A DNA stretch of 64,000 bases from assembly GCF_035222485.1 (NCBI RefSeq), contig NC_085924.1:2480001-2544000 (forward strand), in the 5' to 3' direction. The DNA comes from Podospora pseudoanserina. Taxonomy: Eukaryota > Ascomycota > Sordariomycetes > Sordariales > Podosporaceae. Below the pieces are notes generated by a model. The model ran no database searches. It saw only the letters and a program-made list of their open reading frames with translations, and was not told the DNA's origin. Position 1 is the first letter of the stretch, and each line of letters opens with the position of its first letter. A program made the translations under genes and the position numbers. Positions 36,366 to 47,273 of this stretch are shown here, one piece after another.

Positions 36366-37167
36366 GTGTGTCAATCATTTTGTGGTAAAGGTGGGCGGTG
36401 GTCTTGAGAATCTCGTCTTTGATGATGACTTGAGAATTCAGTATATTGGCTGAGAACCCTGGATCAACGTTTTAGAGTTGAAACAGCAGTGGAATGGGGA
36501 GTACTGTGCTTGCCGTGGCTTGGGGGCTGGAGATGACGATATCGACAGCCGGAAGACAGACTCTTACACCTTGGGACGTGGTCATTATGCAACGTAAAGG
36601 TAAGAAATTTAGGACAATCAGTCTATGACACAAAAGCTTGACCTAACAGCTGGTAGGGATTTCTGAACAACTCATGATGAGTAACTGCTTGTCTCTACAA
36701 ACAGTGTCCGAGTCATGGTCTGCAGCAGCGCAAGCTCACCATGGCTATGAGTAAGATGCATAGTACGTTACGGTCATCGCAAGGCTCCATGCTCAAATAA
36801 CACAAAACTAATGTTCAAAGCTCCAAAATAGTCAACGGGCAATGAGCGGTTGCTTGATGGTGTGGAGTTACCTCTGACGACGAGAGGTCCGGCGGCCAGC
36901 TCTGCGGCCCTTCCAGTAACCTCACCGCCCTGGAGCAACCTAGAAGCTGTCATCTGCGCAGACTCTCCAGCTGCCCCGCAATACTCAGCCTGGTCATTCA
37001 CCGTGCTCGCACAACAACTGCTGACTGGCCTGAAAAGATCGACTCACTGGCAAACTCCCCCGCCAACACCACCTTCAACCTTTTCACCCTCACTCTTCTT
37101 TCCCTCAACAATCCTCTCTCTCCACCTCACAAGCTCTCCCTTTTGACACTCCCAGCCTCTCCCAACC

Positions 37168-37907
37168 ATGATTCCCGACACAGGTAACAAATACTACGGC
37201 AAGGGCATCAGCCACGCAGTCCCCAAACCCACCGCCAGCTCATTCACGACTCCTGATCCCGCCGAGATGACTTCCGCAGTAAGTCCTCAAACACACATTT
37301 GCCCTATCCATAGCCTCATCCACTAACCCAATACACCCATCAGTAGACCTCCCCCTCGACCCCCATCCCCGACCCGTTCCCCGATCCCCCCGCCGACCAC
37401 CTCGACTCAGTCATCGAAATCAGCGACGACGACGAAGTAAGTCCCCTCCCTCCTTCCTAACACTAACACCCCCGGTACCAATCACTAACCACTGTTCGCC
37501 CACAGGCCGAGATTCACCCCCCTGCTTCTCCCACCAAGAACCGCGCCCCTCACACCAAGACCTCTCTTCATGATCTTCGTGGTCGTTCTCGTCCGCGCGA
37601 TCCCTCCAAGAAGCACTCTTCGTTCGCTGATCCCCCTCCTTTCTCTGTGGGCCCTCTCCCGTCAACACCCCCCAGAGTCCCCGCCTACATCAGAGCCGAG
37701 CAAGCCAAGAAGCATCTCGTCTCCGTCCTCCTGGAGGACGCCACAGATGAGCTTTGGAGACTCAGCAACACCGTCTCCACTGCGAGATCGACTGCCAGAC
37801 AGGGTGAACACGAAAAGGTGGACAAGCTGCTCTATGACCTGTCCTCCCAGGCTTCGAGGTTAAAGCTCAAGTTGAAGGAGGTAGTAGAGACCCACAATCG
37901 ACGCTGA
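37168..37907 (+). CDS. Hypothetical small protein with C-terminal helical domain
   Basis: Three exons in phase 0: 37168-37278, 37347-37436 and 37506-37907, giving 200 residues. The N-terminal half is disordered and Pro/Ser/Asp-rich (MIPDTGNKYYGKGISHAVPK; SVIEISDDDE; GRSRPRDPSKKHSSF). The C-terminal half is a likely helical bundle (AYIRAEQAKKHLVSVLLEDA, DELWRLSNTVSTARSTARQG, VDKLLYDLSSQASRLKLKLK). The acidic EISDDDE motif resembles a SUMO-interacting or CK2-type site. It has a strong CT-rich promoter tract (37030-37150). No family recognised. Confidence 0.65.
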
Positions 37908-38940
37908 GGGAGAGCTTGTGGTGGAGGATATAGGTATTCTTTGTGTTGGTTCCATTCTTTGAGAAAGTAGATAGGAAGCTGGGGTAGAGGCCTGAGGAAA
38001 TCAACACAGGAGAATTGGTAGATACCTTTACCATTGCTACGTGCTCAGACTCATTGAATGTTCCATGGAACTGTACTTGTCAATCTCAGAAGGTACATTT
38101 GTAGTCAACGACACCATTCTCTAGAGATGTAACGTTTGAAAAGGTCTCCTATCTTTCTGCAATGAACCTTCATCTTTTTCACTCTTGAAAACATAACACA
38201 ATTCAAAGCAAAAAAATACCGCAAACCAAAAGAAATGAGCACCACAGAAAGAGTTGGTATCAACGGTTCAAGTCGCATGTAGCATTTGGGTATCTCTAAA
38301 ACCAGCACTTCCATAGCCCCAGTCCATCCCGGCTTGCCTCAAATGCCTGTAAAAACAACTTCGACCTAATTTGCCAGCGATCCTGCCCAACTCCACCCTC
38401 GAAAACTCCAACCCTCATGCCAGTCCAACAAAGAAAAACCAACCAAATCATGCAGATGTCTTTTGAAATACCAATGGTCAGTCAAACCTCATCATCATTC
38501 AGCATGCGAACAAACTAATCAGAGATGTCAGTTGAGGCATATTTGTGAAAAGAAAACAGAGAGGGTACTTACAGCTTACTGGTCGACCTGGCCGCTCAAG
38601 AACATGGCCAGGAGCATTTTCAGCTCCTTGACCTCGCTCAAGGCGCTCTTTCATGACTCACAGCCATGCTTGTGGGCCTTCTCCGACTTGTCCTGCCGAA
38701 CAGCGAGACTCATCATGCCAGCCGTCAGGGCATCATGGTGGCCCTCGGCAGCCCCGTTCCGGTCGCAAGCGGACGAAAAGTCTATCCTGTCGCTATCGCC
38801 AGTAAAGACCAAATTCCTCAAGCTTTTCCTCTACCTTCTCAACACCGTCCCGCAATAACTTCGCCAACACGGAGGCCATGTCCTTCTCAGTCTTCAGTTC
38901 TTCCACGTCTCCCTGTTGCTCCAGACGCAGGAGTCCCAAG
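37908..38940. other. Intergenic region with possible extra exon of the downstream gene
   Basis: 1.03 kb. On the minus strand at 38937-38798 a coding-like, helical frame reads LGLLRLEQQGDVEELKTEKD and VLAKLLRDGVEKVEEKLEEF, one base out of frame with the end of the gene at 38941-39341. It may be its true C-terminal exon, or the gene may be frameshifted. Nothing else was seen. Confidence 0.4.
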
Positions 38941-39341
38941 TCATTGACGAACGTGGAGTAGTTCGTGTGAGCTTGAGATTTCCTCCATCTTCTGCCCCAT
39001 CAGAGACAGGCCAGCCCCAATAGCAAAGGTTTTCATGCCTATGGTGTTCTGGGGGTCCAGAACAGCATCGCACACGCGGTCGACATTGTAAACCATGTAT
39101 AACTGGTACTTCTTGATCAACTCGGGGGAAGGTTTGCCGCCGATATCCAGAGTGTTGGACACAAGCTCGAGAACATCCTCGGCGCTGTCGGAAGAGGCAT
39201 CATTGTGATCGGGATGATCGGCGGAGAGGGACTCGGCGGCAAAGGGGCGAGTGGATTCGGCACACTAACTGATGTTAGATGTGTAAAGAACATGAAAAAA
39301 TACGGAACATTGCATACCTTGTCTTGGGTGTCAACGGACAT
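38941..39341 (-). CDS. Hypothetical helical protein
   Basis: Two exons on the minus strand, 39341-39318 (MSVDTQDK) and 39264-38941, joined across a 53 nt intron in phase 0, giving 115 residues. Exon 2 starts CAESTRPFAAESLSADHPDH, is acidic (SSDSAEDVLELVSNTL), then helical (SPELIKKYQLYMVYNVDRVC, FAIGAGLSLMGQKMEEI). Upstream in the same frame is further coding-like sequence (GASSDAAADSAAKNPAEDG), so the real start may be earlier. Downstream a helical frame continues one base out of phase. It belongs to the set of small accessory coiled-coil genes here. Function unknown. Confidence 0.45.
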
Positions 39342-39469
39342 CGTACCGTCCTCGGCAGGGTTTTTCGCGGCGCTGTCGGCAGCGGCGTCGGAGGAAGCAC
39401 CCTAAGTCCAGTCAGCAAGGCACAGAAAAAAAACGTTGAGTAAGTCGACCACCAGAAATGCCTCAAGTT

Positions 39470-39800
39470 CTTGATCACCGCGCCACATCAACCGGGACCC
39501 CATTCCACCACATGACCTTCGCAGGCCCAGGATATTATATTAGGGCTCCCTTCAAAACTCTCGCATACTGGTCCCTGCGCCCTCAGAGGTTCCGCTGGGG
39601 ACCAACGAATGCTCGGTCAGTTACAGTGCCAAACGTGGTTGACCAAGTTAAAGAGGCGTATACACAATTGAGCGGTGGTGGTTACCAACAACGAGACACA
39701 CGAGAACATCAGACTCAGTATTGACCGGCGATCAAATCGAATCAAGGGATGAGTCTGACTATCAGTGTTGGCAGTCCCGTGCCAGATCCAAGTGCGGTGA
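39470..39800 (+). repeat. Inverted duplication, copy 2
   Basis: The partner of 34240-34600 in opposite orientation. It contains an open frame (MTFAGPGYYIRAPFKTLAYW, SVTVPNVVDQVKEAYTQLSG), so the duplicated unit may once have been part of a gene. The match is strongest around 39555-39640. Solo LTR copy 2 begins 140 bp downstream. Confidence 0.5.
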
Positions 39801-39942
39801 GACGAAAACAAGAGGAGGAGCATATGTGTAGGAGAGGCAGTCTGGGGCTGGGCATACCGATGATGAAAGGTGTAGGGGGTCGGGTACTTACATTGTTGGC
39901 ACCTATCAACGCCACCACAAACTGGTCGCGGCGTTCGTTATG

Positions 39943-40292
39943 TGTCATACATCAACGAACCAACCACCGTGAACACTGCCAACAACACCGTCGATACCAC
40001 TGAAAAGAGGGGTAACTGCACGCTGTAAGCCAGCGGTCAAAGTGAGGCAGACAATCACAGGCTTCGCGGTTATTAAGAAGATGATATTGGTCAACCTGAG
40101 ATATTGAAGGACTTCGCAGCGGCCTGAGGCTACTGGGCACGGACCCCCTGACGATGGATAAATACGCGTCTTTGAGATCTGTTTGTATTCCTAGACCTTC
40201 TTCTTCCTCATCACGCTCTTCGAGGCCATTGAATATTATTAGCCTGAATTGAACCATGAGTTCCAAGCCCTGATATTACAGCCCTTGTCACA
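39943..40292 (-). mobile_element. Solo LTR, copy 2 of 3 (inverted)
   Basis: 350 bp related to 24174-24538 but in reverse orientation. It is flanked by a perfect 5 bp direct repeat, TTATG (39938-39942 and 40293-40297). On the plus strand it begins TGTCATAC and ends CCCTTGTCACA, so it has TG...CA ends. No internal element remains. Confidence 0.8.
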
Positions 40293-40396
40293 TTATGGCC
40301 CTCACGCGCCATCTTCAAAAAGCTCGGGTTTTTTGGCGTCGCTTGCAAAAGCGGAGAAGATAGCGGTCGAGTCGCTTGAAAACCCCAAACAATTGG

Positions 40397-40719
40397 TGTG
40401 ACAAGGGCTGTAGTGTCAGGGCTTGGAACAGTGGTTCAGTTCCGCTAATAATCTTCAGTGGCCTCAAAATCCTTGATGACCCCTTCTTCTGGCTGTCTAG
40501 CGAGCGGGTATCTTCTCTCTCATAAAGTGGTCCGCGGCACTAGCTGCTTAAGGCTGTCACCAAGGTGCCCATGGTGTCCGTGCATACCAATCTATCCTTT
40601 GTTCCGTTTGCCTCACTTCCTAACGACTGGCTCATAGCCTGCAGATACCCCTCACATCCAGTGGTGTTGGTAGTATTGTTGGTCATGGCCTCAGGTAGTT
40701 GGTCCTTTGCCGTGTGACA
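40397..40719 (+). mobile_element. Solo LTR, copy 3 of 3
   Basis: 323 bp beginning TGTGACAAGGGCTGTAGT and ending GCCGTGTGACA, flanked by a perfect 5 bp direct repeat, ATTGG (40392-40396 and 40720-40724). It lies 104 bp from copy 2 and points the other way. The different target duplications show separate insertions rather than one element with two LTRs. Confidence 0.8.
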
Positions 40720-41376
40720 ATTGGTGATCCAGTCGCTTGAAAACGTAGAGGAATTGGTGATGAAGTGACTTACAAACGGAATCGGAGCCGGCAGACGACA
40801 AAGTTGCAAAACCGAAACTGTGTTGCGAGGCGCACAGAGAAGAAGAAGATGGGAGAGCAGTGGGAAGTTGGAAGGAATTAAATACCCAGGGAAAGCGGGG
40901 CACCTAAAGATTGCAGAATCAGCAAGGACCAGCAAAACTAAAGCGGTCAGCCTAACACCTTCCACCGGGAGGTTGCTCCTTCCCTCTAAAAGATGTATGA
41001 CCAGACGATTTGGCGGAGGGCCTACGTTCTCAAGGAAGGAGCAACTTAACTCTGCAAATCAGACGACCAGAATCCAGGCACCTGGCCATTGAAGTTGCTC
41101 CTCGAAGGCTAGAGCATGACGCGTGATCTTGGAAGGGTACGGAATCCTGGAAGGCTACGGAATCTTTGGAGAGAAGCGGAACCTTTGGCAGGAGCACTGT
41201 GCCTGAGAAGAGAAGTCGGTGGAAGGGCCTCCAGATAAGCCGATAGTAACCTACCCTTTGGGAGGTATCCAACTTACGGCGCTCTTCTTCTGACCTTCCT
41301 CAAAACAAGAAACAACCAACTCCAATCTATCACATCGTCTCACCAACACTCACCTCGCCATCCACCCACACCCAGA

Positions 41377-41830
41377 ATGACCAGCAAGCACAAGACCGAG
41401 AAGAAGCGATAGGCGTGGAGGGTGAGAAAAAAAGGCACAACACAAAACAGAAAGGCTTGCCCCTCAGGTGCAACGGGGTGACAAGAAGCCTGTCCCCATT
41501 CCAGTATGAATAGCCAGCAAACTTTCATGTATGAGTACTTCTAACCTCAACGGACAACCCAGGAAGTCAAAGACGGAGCGCCGTCTCGATGCTTTTTCTT
41601 TGGAGACCGAACGCCAGAAAGCCGAGGTCGAACGACAGAGAGCCGAGATCCAACGCCAGAAAGCTGAGGTCAATTTGCTGAAAGTCAAGGTTCAGAGCTT
41701 GAGCAAGAAACAGCAATCCGACACGGCGACAATAATAAAGAGGATTGACAAGGGTGGATCGGCCTTCCAGAGCAGAATCAACAAGCTGTACCACACGATT
41801 CCGCGCCCGAAGGAACCAAGACCGTGGTAG
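41377..41830 (+). pseudogene. Decayed paralogue of the lysine-rich coiled-coil gene
   Basis: It begins MTSKHKTEKKR at 41377, matching MASKQRLQKKR of the gene at 33985. An in-frame TAG follows where the relative has AAG, and a run of seven A precedes the same one-base frame move seen there (second frame AQHKTERLAPQ). The second exon is intact and open as 41531-41830, with strict heptads: RRLDAFSLETERQKAEVERQ, RAEIQRQKAEVNLLKVKVQ, and ends RPKEPRPW. If translated from ATG 41531 this part alone would be a 99-residue coiled coil. A GTATGA donor near 41495 and a CAG near 41560 mark the shared intron. Unknown function. Confidence 0.5.
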
Positions 41831-42797
41831 AGAGACTGGAATGCTGGTGTATATCAATTTTTGGGACATGGCATGACTTTTTTGTCGGGTGGATGTCGAG
41901 AAAGTAGATTGTTTGTTGGTTCCTGAGGCACAGTTCAGGGGTAACCTACAAGATAACATCTATGTTGTCACGGTAACTCAAAAGGGGGTGCCAAGCCCAT
42001 AACAATTTTCACTTCCAAAACCGTCAACCAGGGCCCCATGATGTTCATTGAGACCATCATCGACAAGTTGCCGACACATGATGGATCGATTTGAAGGCAA
42101 TTTGTCACTTTCTATCTTCATGGCCGTCCACCTTCATCATGAATACTGCCAATAAATTGAGTTACCATTGGCCCAGACCGACCTTGCGTCTGTTTTCCCC
42201 ATCCTGCATCAAGGCCCTTATTTGCCCAAAGATTGAACTCTATGGTTATTCCCTGGCTGATGGCCATGTGTGTGGTCCGCCATTAGCTCATTTCGCAAGC
42301 ATCCCGAACTCCAGACGCTTTCATTCCTCTGGATAATACACAATTATATAGAATTAAAAAGGGTGCCCAAAGGCATCGCCAACGCCTAGCTTAGTGTGAC
42401 GAGAGAGAGTCTCAGCCAGCCCTGTGCTGGAAGGGCACGATTGGTCCATTGATCTAACCCACTTATTTTGCCCTGCCTCAAGACTGCACACACATTTCTC
42501 TAGAATCGTATTCACTTGTTGATTAGCATTGTCACTCCTCCTGCTTGGGATCTCCCCCGCTTCCCACAAAAGAGACAATCAAGAGATATCCGAACAATAC
42601 GTTCGCCCTCTGCTACTTTTCATCGACACGCGCAACACCAGGACTCCACAAGTACCCCATCATCGTCACCCCAATTCCTGTCCAGTCTTTACCGTCGTCA
42701 TCTGCTGATTTCATCATCGCAGCTGAACCACTGACAGGCTTTTCCGGCAGGACTCAAACCCGAACTCAACTCTCATCCCATTCACCCAAGCGCCACG
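41831..42797. other. Intergenic region
   Basis: 967 bp with no supported gene. A CT-rich stretch with CATCATCGTC words before 42798 probably belongs to the promoter and leader of the decayed gene downstream. No AAGGCCTT-type units were seen. Confidence 0.35.
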
Positions 42798-43609
42798 ATG
42801 TCGCCCAAAGCTGCAACTGTAGGTTCCCGATACCACATCATCGTCGTCGGTGTTCCCCTATTCTTTCCACAAACACAAGCAGATACAGGTCATTCGGACG
42901 AGGCGGTACTCTAGATACAGCACTGTGCATTTCTCTCCTGGTCGACTTGCTCAGCTTTGTTTACTTTTGTTCACTTTTGCCAACGGGGCTTTTAGATTGC
43001 CGATGGTGATCCCTCGCCGACCCTCGATGTCAACGACAAGGCCAAGACCGCATGCAAGAAGGATGAAGAAGCTGAATGATTGAGAGACTTGATGAGAACA
43101 CAGGACAATCTCATCAAGCGTTTGGAGTTGGAAAGCGTGGGGATCAACCCGCCTTGACTCGGAGGACACCGCATCCGACAACACCAATGACAGCCAGCTT
43201 TCGGCCACTTTTCCTGCTGCAACGAAGCATAACGCTGAGGCCCTTCCAGAGTTGGAGGCTGAGGCGACTGCCAGGCTGAACGCGGCGGAAAAGGCCTTGG
43301 CCTCCAGCCAGCGAGCGTTCCACTCCCGACTTGCGGTCGGTTATGCCCGGTTGCAAAAGGTCCAAGCCATCAGCGAGAGCATCGCCCGCCTTCAGGACAC
43401 GAAACGTCCACCAGCTGCGATTCGCTATCGTCTCAGGTTGTTGAGTTCATTGATGAGGAACTTCGGGATTATTCGAGCACCACGCAGCTCTGAATAGTTG
43501 TCTCCATGAGTATGAGGCATGTAGGGAACATCTGGCTGATGTTAGGGCCAGGGCCACAATGCTGCAGAATGCCGAATTCATGGCCTGGGGTCGTAGCTTG
43601 GGTTCATGA
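42798..43609 (+). pseudogene. Decayed coiled-coil gene
   Basis: A start MSPKAAT at 42798 is followed by a probable intron (GTAGGT donor to TTTTAG near 42993). Coding-like pieces then run in order: IADGDPSPTLDVNDKAKT, a TGA, LMRTQDNLIKRLELESVGIN, then in a second frame DSEDTASDNTNDSQLSATFP, LPELEAEATARLNAAEKALA, LAVGYARLQKVQAISESIAR, then VVEFIDEELRDYSS, and in a third frame LHEYEACREHLADVRARATM up to the stop at 43609. At least one stop and two frame moves interrupt it. The whole would be an alpha-helical protein of about 240 residues in the style of its neighbours. No family recognised. Confidence 0.45.
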
Positions 43610-43973
43610 GGGGGTCATAGTATCCGAGGGTGTGGGTGGGCTGGAAGCTACCTACAGGCACGGTGTCAAGCAGCCTCGAGAACCTGAAGCAGTCAACCAA
43701 AGAACACATCCTCGACAGCCGTAGATGATCCACGGGGAAGCTGTGGATCGGGGATCCCTGCTGGCGATCCATGAGAAGATGGGATAGCCCAGGAAAACAA
43801 AAAACTACCCATCACATAAAAAGTTCACCCAACAAACCAACCAGACCTGAATGACACGTCCAAACACTGTGAAAACATTACGTTATTGGTATCAACCAAC
43901 CTTTCTATCTACCTATCCAAACCCCTTTCCCTCAAAACCCTTTCCCCCTCCCAATCCATCCATCATCACTCAG

Positions 43974-44735
43974 TCAATTCCCCATCTCATACCCCCCACA
44001 CCCCCTCCCCGGCTCAGCAACCTCATACGCATAAACATCAACCGCGAAATAAATCAACGCATCACTATCAAACCCACTCCTCTCATCCCCCCCCTCGGCC
44101 ATGCCCAGGACCTCATCCCACCCATCAGCATAATGGTGCACCGCATCCTCGGTCACCTGAGGGACGTGAAAAGTCCGGTGAAGCAAATCGGTAGCCCAGA
44201 ACAGGTTGGTGGCCCCCTCCTTGACGGTGTACCCCAACCCGCAGACCTGATCCAGCCACCTTCTCTTCCCCGGGGCAAAAGACAAGTCGCAGATGACGGT
44301 TTCTTGCGTAGCGTTGGAACCGCGCCAGTGGCCGGCCCAGCCTTCTTGGGTGGCGCAATTCCGGTCTGGGTCGTCGCAGCGGAAGAGCATTTTCCCTCTC
44401 GCGGCGGAGGCGACGCGGGAGAGGACCCCTAGGGGGGCGATGGTGGTGGAGTTGGGCCCGAAGTACTTCTTGACAAAGGGGGATGACTGCCCGTGCTCGA
44501 GGAGATGATCGCGGGCGACGGAGGCGAGGGTGACGGTCTCGTCAAAGGCGCGGGTGAGCTGGTGGGAGAGGGTGGAGTTGCAGCTCGAATGGATTGGGAA
44601 GGCGGGGGTGGTGGAGGAGGAGCCGGTGTTGGAGATGATGGTGGTGGTGGTGGTGGTGATCTCCTGGCGGCCCAAGGGGGAGGCTGAGACGGCGGCGGCT
44701 GCGGTGAGGAGGGTGAGGAGAGTGGAGGAGCGCAT
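43974..44735 (-). CDS. Secreted HRXXH-type putative peptidase
   Basis: A single exon of 253 residues. A signal peptide spans about residues 1-18 (MRSSTLLTLLTAAAAVSA) and is followed by a Thr/Ser-rich linker. The HRXXH motif is HRTFH at residues 186-190 inside TDLLHRTFHVP, with the family phrases FRCDDPDRNC, GWAGHWRGSNATQETVIC and VCGLGYTV before it and VHHYADGWDEVL and YFAVDVYAYEVA after it. Six or more cysteines suggest disulfides. HRXXH proteins are secreted fungal putative zinc peptidases related to Asp f 2/Pra1-like proteins; activity is mostly unproven in the family. All expected motif residues are present. Confidence 0.85.
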   Translation of the reverse strand: MRSSTLLTLLTAAAAVSASPLGRQEITTTTTTIISNTGSSSTTPAFPIHSSCNSTLSHQLTRAFDETVTLASVARDHLLEHGQSSPFVKKYFGPNSTTIAPLGVLSRVASAARGKMLFRCDDPDRNCATQEGWAGHWRGSNATQETVICDLSFAPGKRRWLDQVCGLGYTVKEGATNLFWATDLLHRTFHVPQVTEDAVHHYADGWDEVLGMAEGGDERSGFDSDALIYFAVDVYAYEVAEPGRGCGGYEMGN

Positions 44736-44825
44736 TTTGTTTTTGGCTGGATGCGGGGGGATGGGAAGATGCCTGGGCGAGGAATGCTGGATGATGGCAG
44801 TGTGATCTTAGAATGGCACGCAGAA

Positions 44826-44861
44826 GGGGGGGAGGGGGGGAGGGAGGGGGGGGTATTAATA
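44826..44861 (-). promoter_or_regulatory. Core promoter of the HRXXH gene: TATTAATA plus pyrimidine tract
   Basis: TATTAATA lies at 44854-44861, about 120 bp before the ATG, directly followed on the gene strand by an almost pure C/T tract (44826-44853). On the opposite strand this tract is four or more runs of 5-8 G, so it could fold as a G-quadruplex. A TATA element with a CT block downstream is a common fungal core promoter layout. Confidence 0.5.
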
Positions 44862-45421
44862 CTTGTGCCACTGGATTGGGACTCTGTGCATTTTCTTTTC
44901 TTTGAGGGGCTGGATGTATGACAGCTGAGAACCTCGATGTCAATGTTGGTTCCTGAGAACCTTGATGTCTGGCAGGGTTGGGGATTCACCATGGGGCACC
45001 TTGATGGCCACGCCAAGACAACTCCACCACTTTTTTGATAGGGAGACTGGCCAATCACCATCAAACGAGCACCGTAATTGTGGTCAGAGATGCATAATAA
45101 AGGAACATCAAGTCCCGATTCTGCATTCCAGGTGGTATTGAGAAGGCGGGTTGGTGGGGTGGTGAACGGCATGGTGGTGACAAGCTTGGAATGCCCTCGG
45201 GTAACGCGCTGATCAAGGACCCGGGAACCTGGGAAAAAGTCTTTTCGTTTCTGTGAAGCATGAAATCCCACGTGAGGGGTTGCAACCTAGAAAGTCACGC
45301 AATGGGCCAGAGCTGGATGAGGCTATCCACCCATCTCAATCAAGAACAGTGTGTTCTGAAAGCCTTCCAGGACCTACACAGAGGAATCCAACGCCAGCTA
45401 CTTATCCTTCAACATCAGTCA

Positions 45422-47273
45422 TTAACAAGCACTCATCCACTCCACAACCACCCTCAACCCCCTAGCCCCCCTCTTCGCCAACCCCGAAAGCCCAGAGACT
45501 GTGGTGGCAACATCCGACTCCTCCGTCTCATACAACGTCAGTTCCGGCCGATCCCCCGGTCCGAACATTGCAACCAGGAGATGTCTCATGAAGACATAAA
45601 CCAGATGAATCCCCAAACATGTCCTGGACCCCCTACCCAAGCTTGCAAAATTCCTGTCCATTTCCGGCTTGTGATTCCCTGGTAACCACCGCTCTGGGCG
45701 GAAGGCGAGAGGATCAGGATAGACCTCAGGATCGGTGTTCAACATCCAGGCAGACATGCCCACTGGTGTACCGAAGGGGATAACCCAGTCTTTGTATACG
45801 ATCGGGGCGACGAGGTTTCGTCTGGCTGACCCGCGCAGGGCTCCGAAGAAGAGGCTACATTTATGAGCTTAGCACTTTTCACAAGGTAAAGGGACAGTTG
45901 ACTAAACTTACCGAAGTCCTTCCTTGACACAAGCCTTGAGATACTCTGCTTTGTTGAGCTTTATCCAAACCGGCGTCTCCTGCTTTGTCCATATCGGGTC
46001 CGAGAAGGTCATCCAATTCAGAGCGGAGCTTCTACTTGATGTCTGAATTGGCCAAGATATGATATGTAGTCACCATCATTACCCGTGGTATGTTGAAGAT
46101 GGTCGCCATGAATATTGTGAGGAGCTCCGCGCAGACCCTCTCGGGAGTCCTTTCGTGTGGGGGTAGGTTGCTATTCAGAAGATGGGCAATGAGCTTGGTG
46201 TCGGGACTGAGAAGTTCGTCTGTCAATTCGTCGTCTGAGGTGGTGACAGTGGTCTTGGACGTCGAGATGCGCGCGGCACGGGAGGAGTCAAATTGCTTTT
46301 TAACGAGCTAGAGGGAGAAGAATGGTTAGCCATCATGGAGGAAGCTGAGGGTTGGGGATGACAACTCACCAAATACAAGCGATTATTCGTTGCCATCGCC
46401 GGGGCCAGCCGCAAGAGGAGAGTTGTGGGGATGGCGTTGATTAGACCCGTAACCCAGGAGAAATGATTCAACCAAGCCGAAACCCGAGCCACTGTTTGGA
46501 GGGCTGAGTAGCTGCAGAGGTCAGCGGTCCAGTCTTGATCTTGCCTGATGATGCAGAAGCCTACATTGAGCCCCGAAGTTGTAGTTCATCAGTCTCCGTC
46601 AAATCTACCGCATCATCAAAACTGACAGCGGCCATCGGATCAGCGGATACGACCGTAAACAGGTCTTCCATCTTGACCACCGAACCTGATCGGTTAAGCT
46701 TCTGGAGTCTCGATCGTATTCACTGTGAGATCTGCCAAATAATCGGCTCCATATTATCGGTGTTTCTTGAAGAGAAGAATGTCGCAAGAGGCTTTCGTCG
46801 CAGTTTGTGTAGCTCATGTGACTCGGTCAGAATGTGGGAGTTGTCAATCAAACGCAGCCCTTGCTGAGACCAGGCATATTTCTCGATACGATGCTTGACA
46901 CCAGATGAGTAGATCTGAGAAAACAACACTGGGTCGCTGGCATGGAGCTCCAAGGGGTTGATCCTGATGATGGGGCCTACACGGAATGAAACTGACTTAG
47001 TCTATGTCCAGGCCGATGGGTTGGCAGAGCGATGTTACCATATTCTTCATGCAGCTTCTGTACCTTCAAGCAGAATTGGCCGTCTTTAATGATGTCGTAG
47101 TAAAACTCGTACCAACCCGTGAGTGCTGCAAGATTGGGGCCTGGAAAACGGGAAAGCGGGGAAAGGTAAAGTCGGGATAATGACACGCCACTGAGGTAAA
47201 CCCCGAGGCAAGCTAGCACAACGACTGGTAGTGGCGGGGCTGCCTCCATCAAACCACTGAGTTGCTCCAGCAT
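45422..47273 (-). pseudogene. Decayed cytochrome P450 (trichodiene-oxygenase-like)
   Basis: The P450 parts occur in order. N-terminal anchor MLEQLSGLMEAAPPLPVVVL and SRFPGPNLAALTGWYEFYYD lead to a normal intron (47038-46977), then GVKHRIEKYAW and LRRKPLATFFSSRN. The C-terminal half has PPHERTPERVCAEL, the ExxR helix CVKEGLR, YKDWVIPFGTPVGMSAWML, FRPERW and the heme loop LGRGSRTCLG. The gene is broken: TGA follows IIWQISQ near 46730, TAG follows LANSDIK near 46035, and frame moves are needed near 46560 and 45990. The I-helix also lacks the usual AGT(T/D)T. Several breaks look like C-to-T changes. The intact ancestor would resemble CYP58-like and related secondary-metabolism P450s. Confidence 0.75.

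Noticed and set aside
44429-45271. A 280-codon Ser/Pro-rich minus-strand frame upstream of the HRXXH gene
   Set aside because: It overlaps the start and promoter of the HRXXH gene in another frame and consists largely of Ser/Pro runs from the C/T tract.
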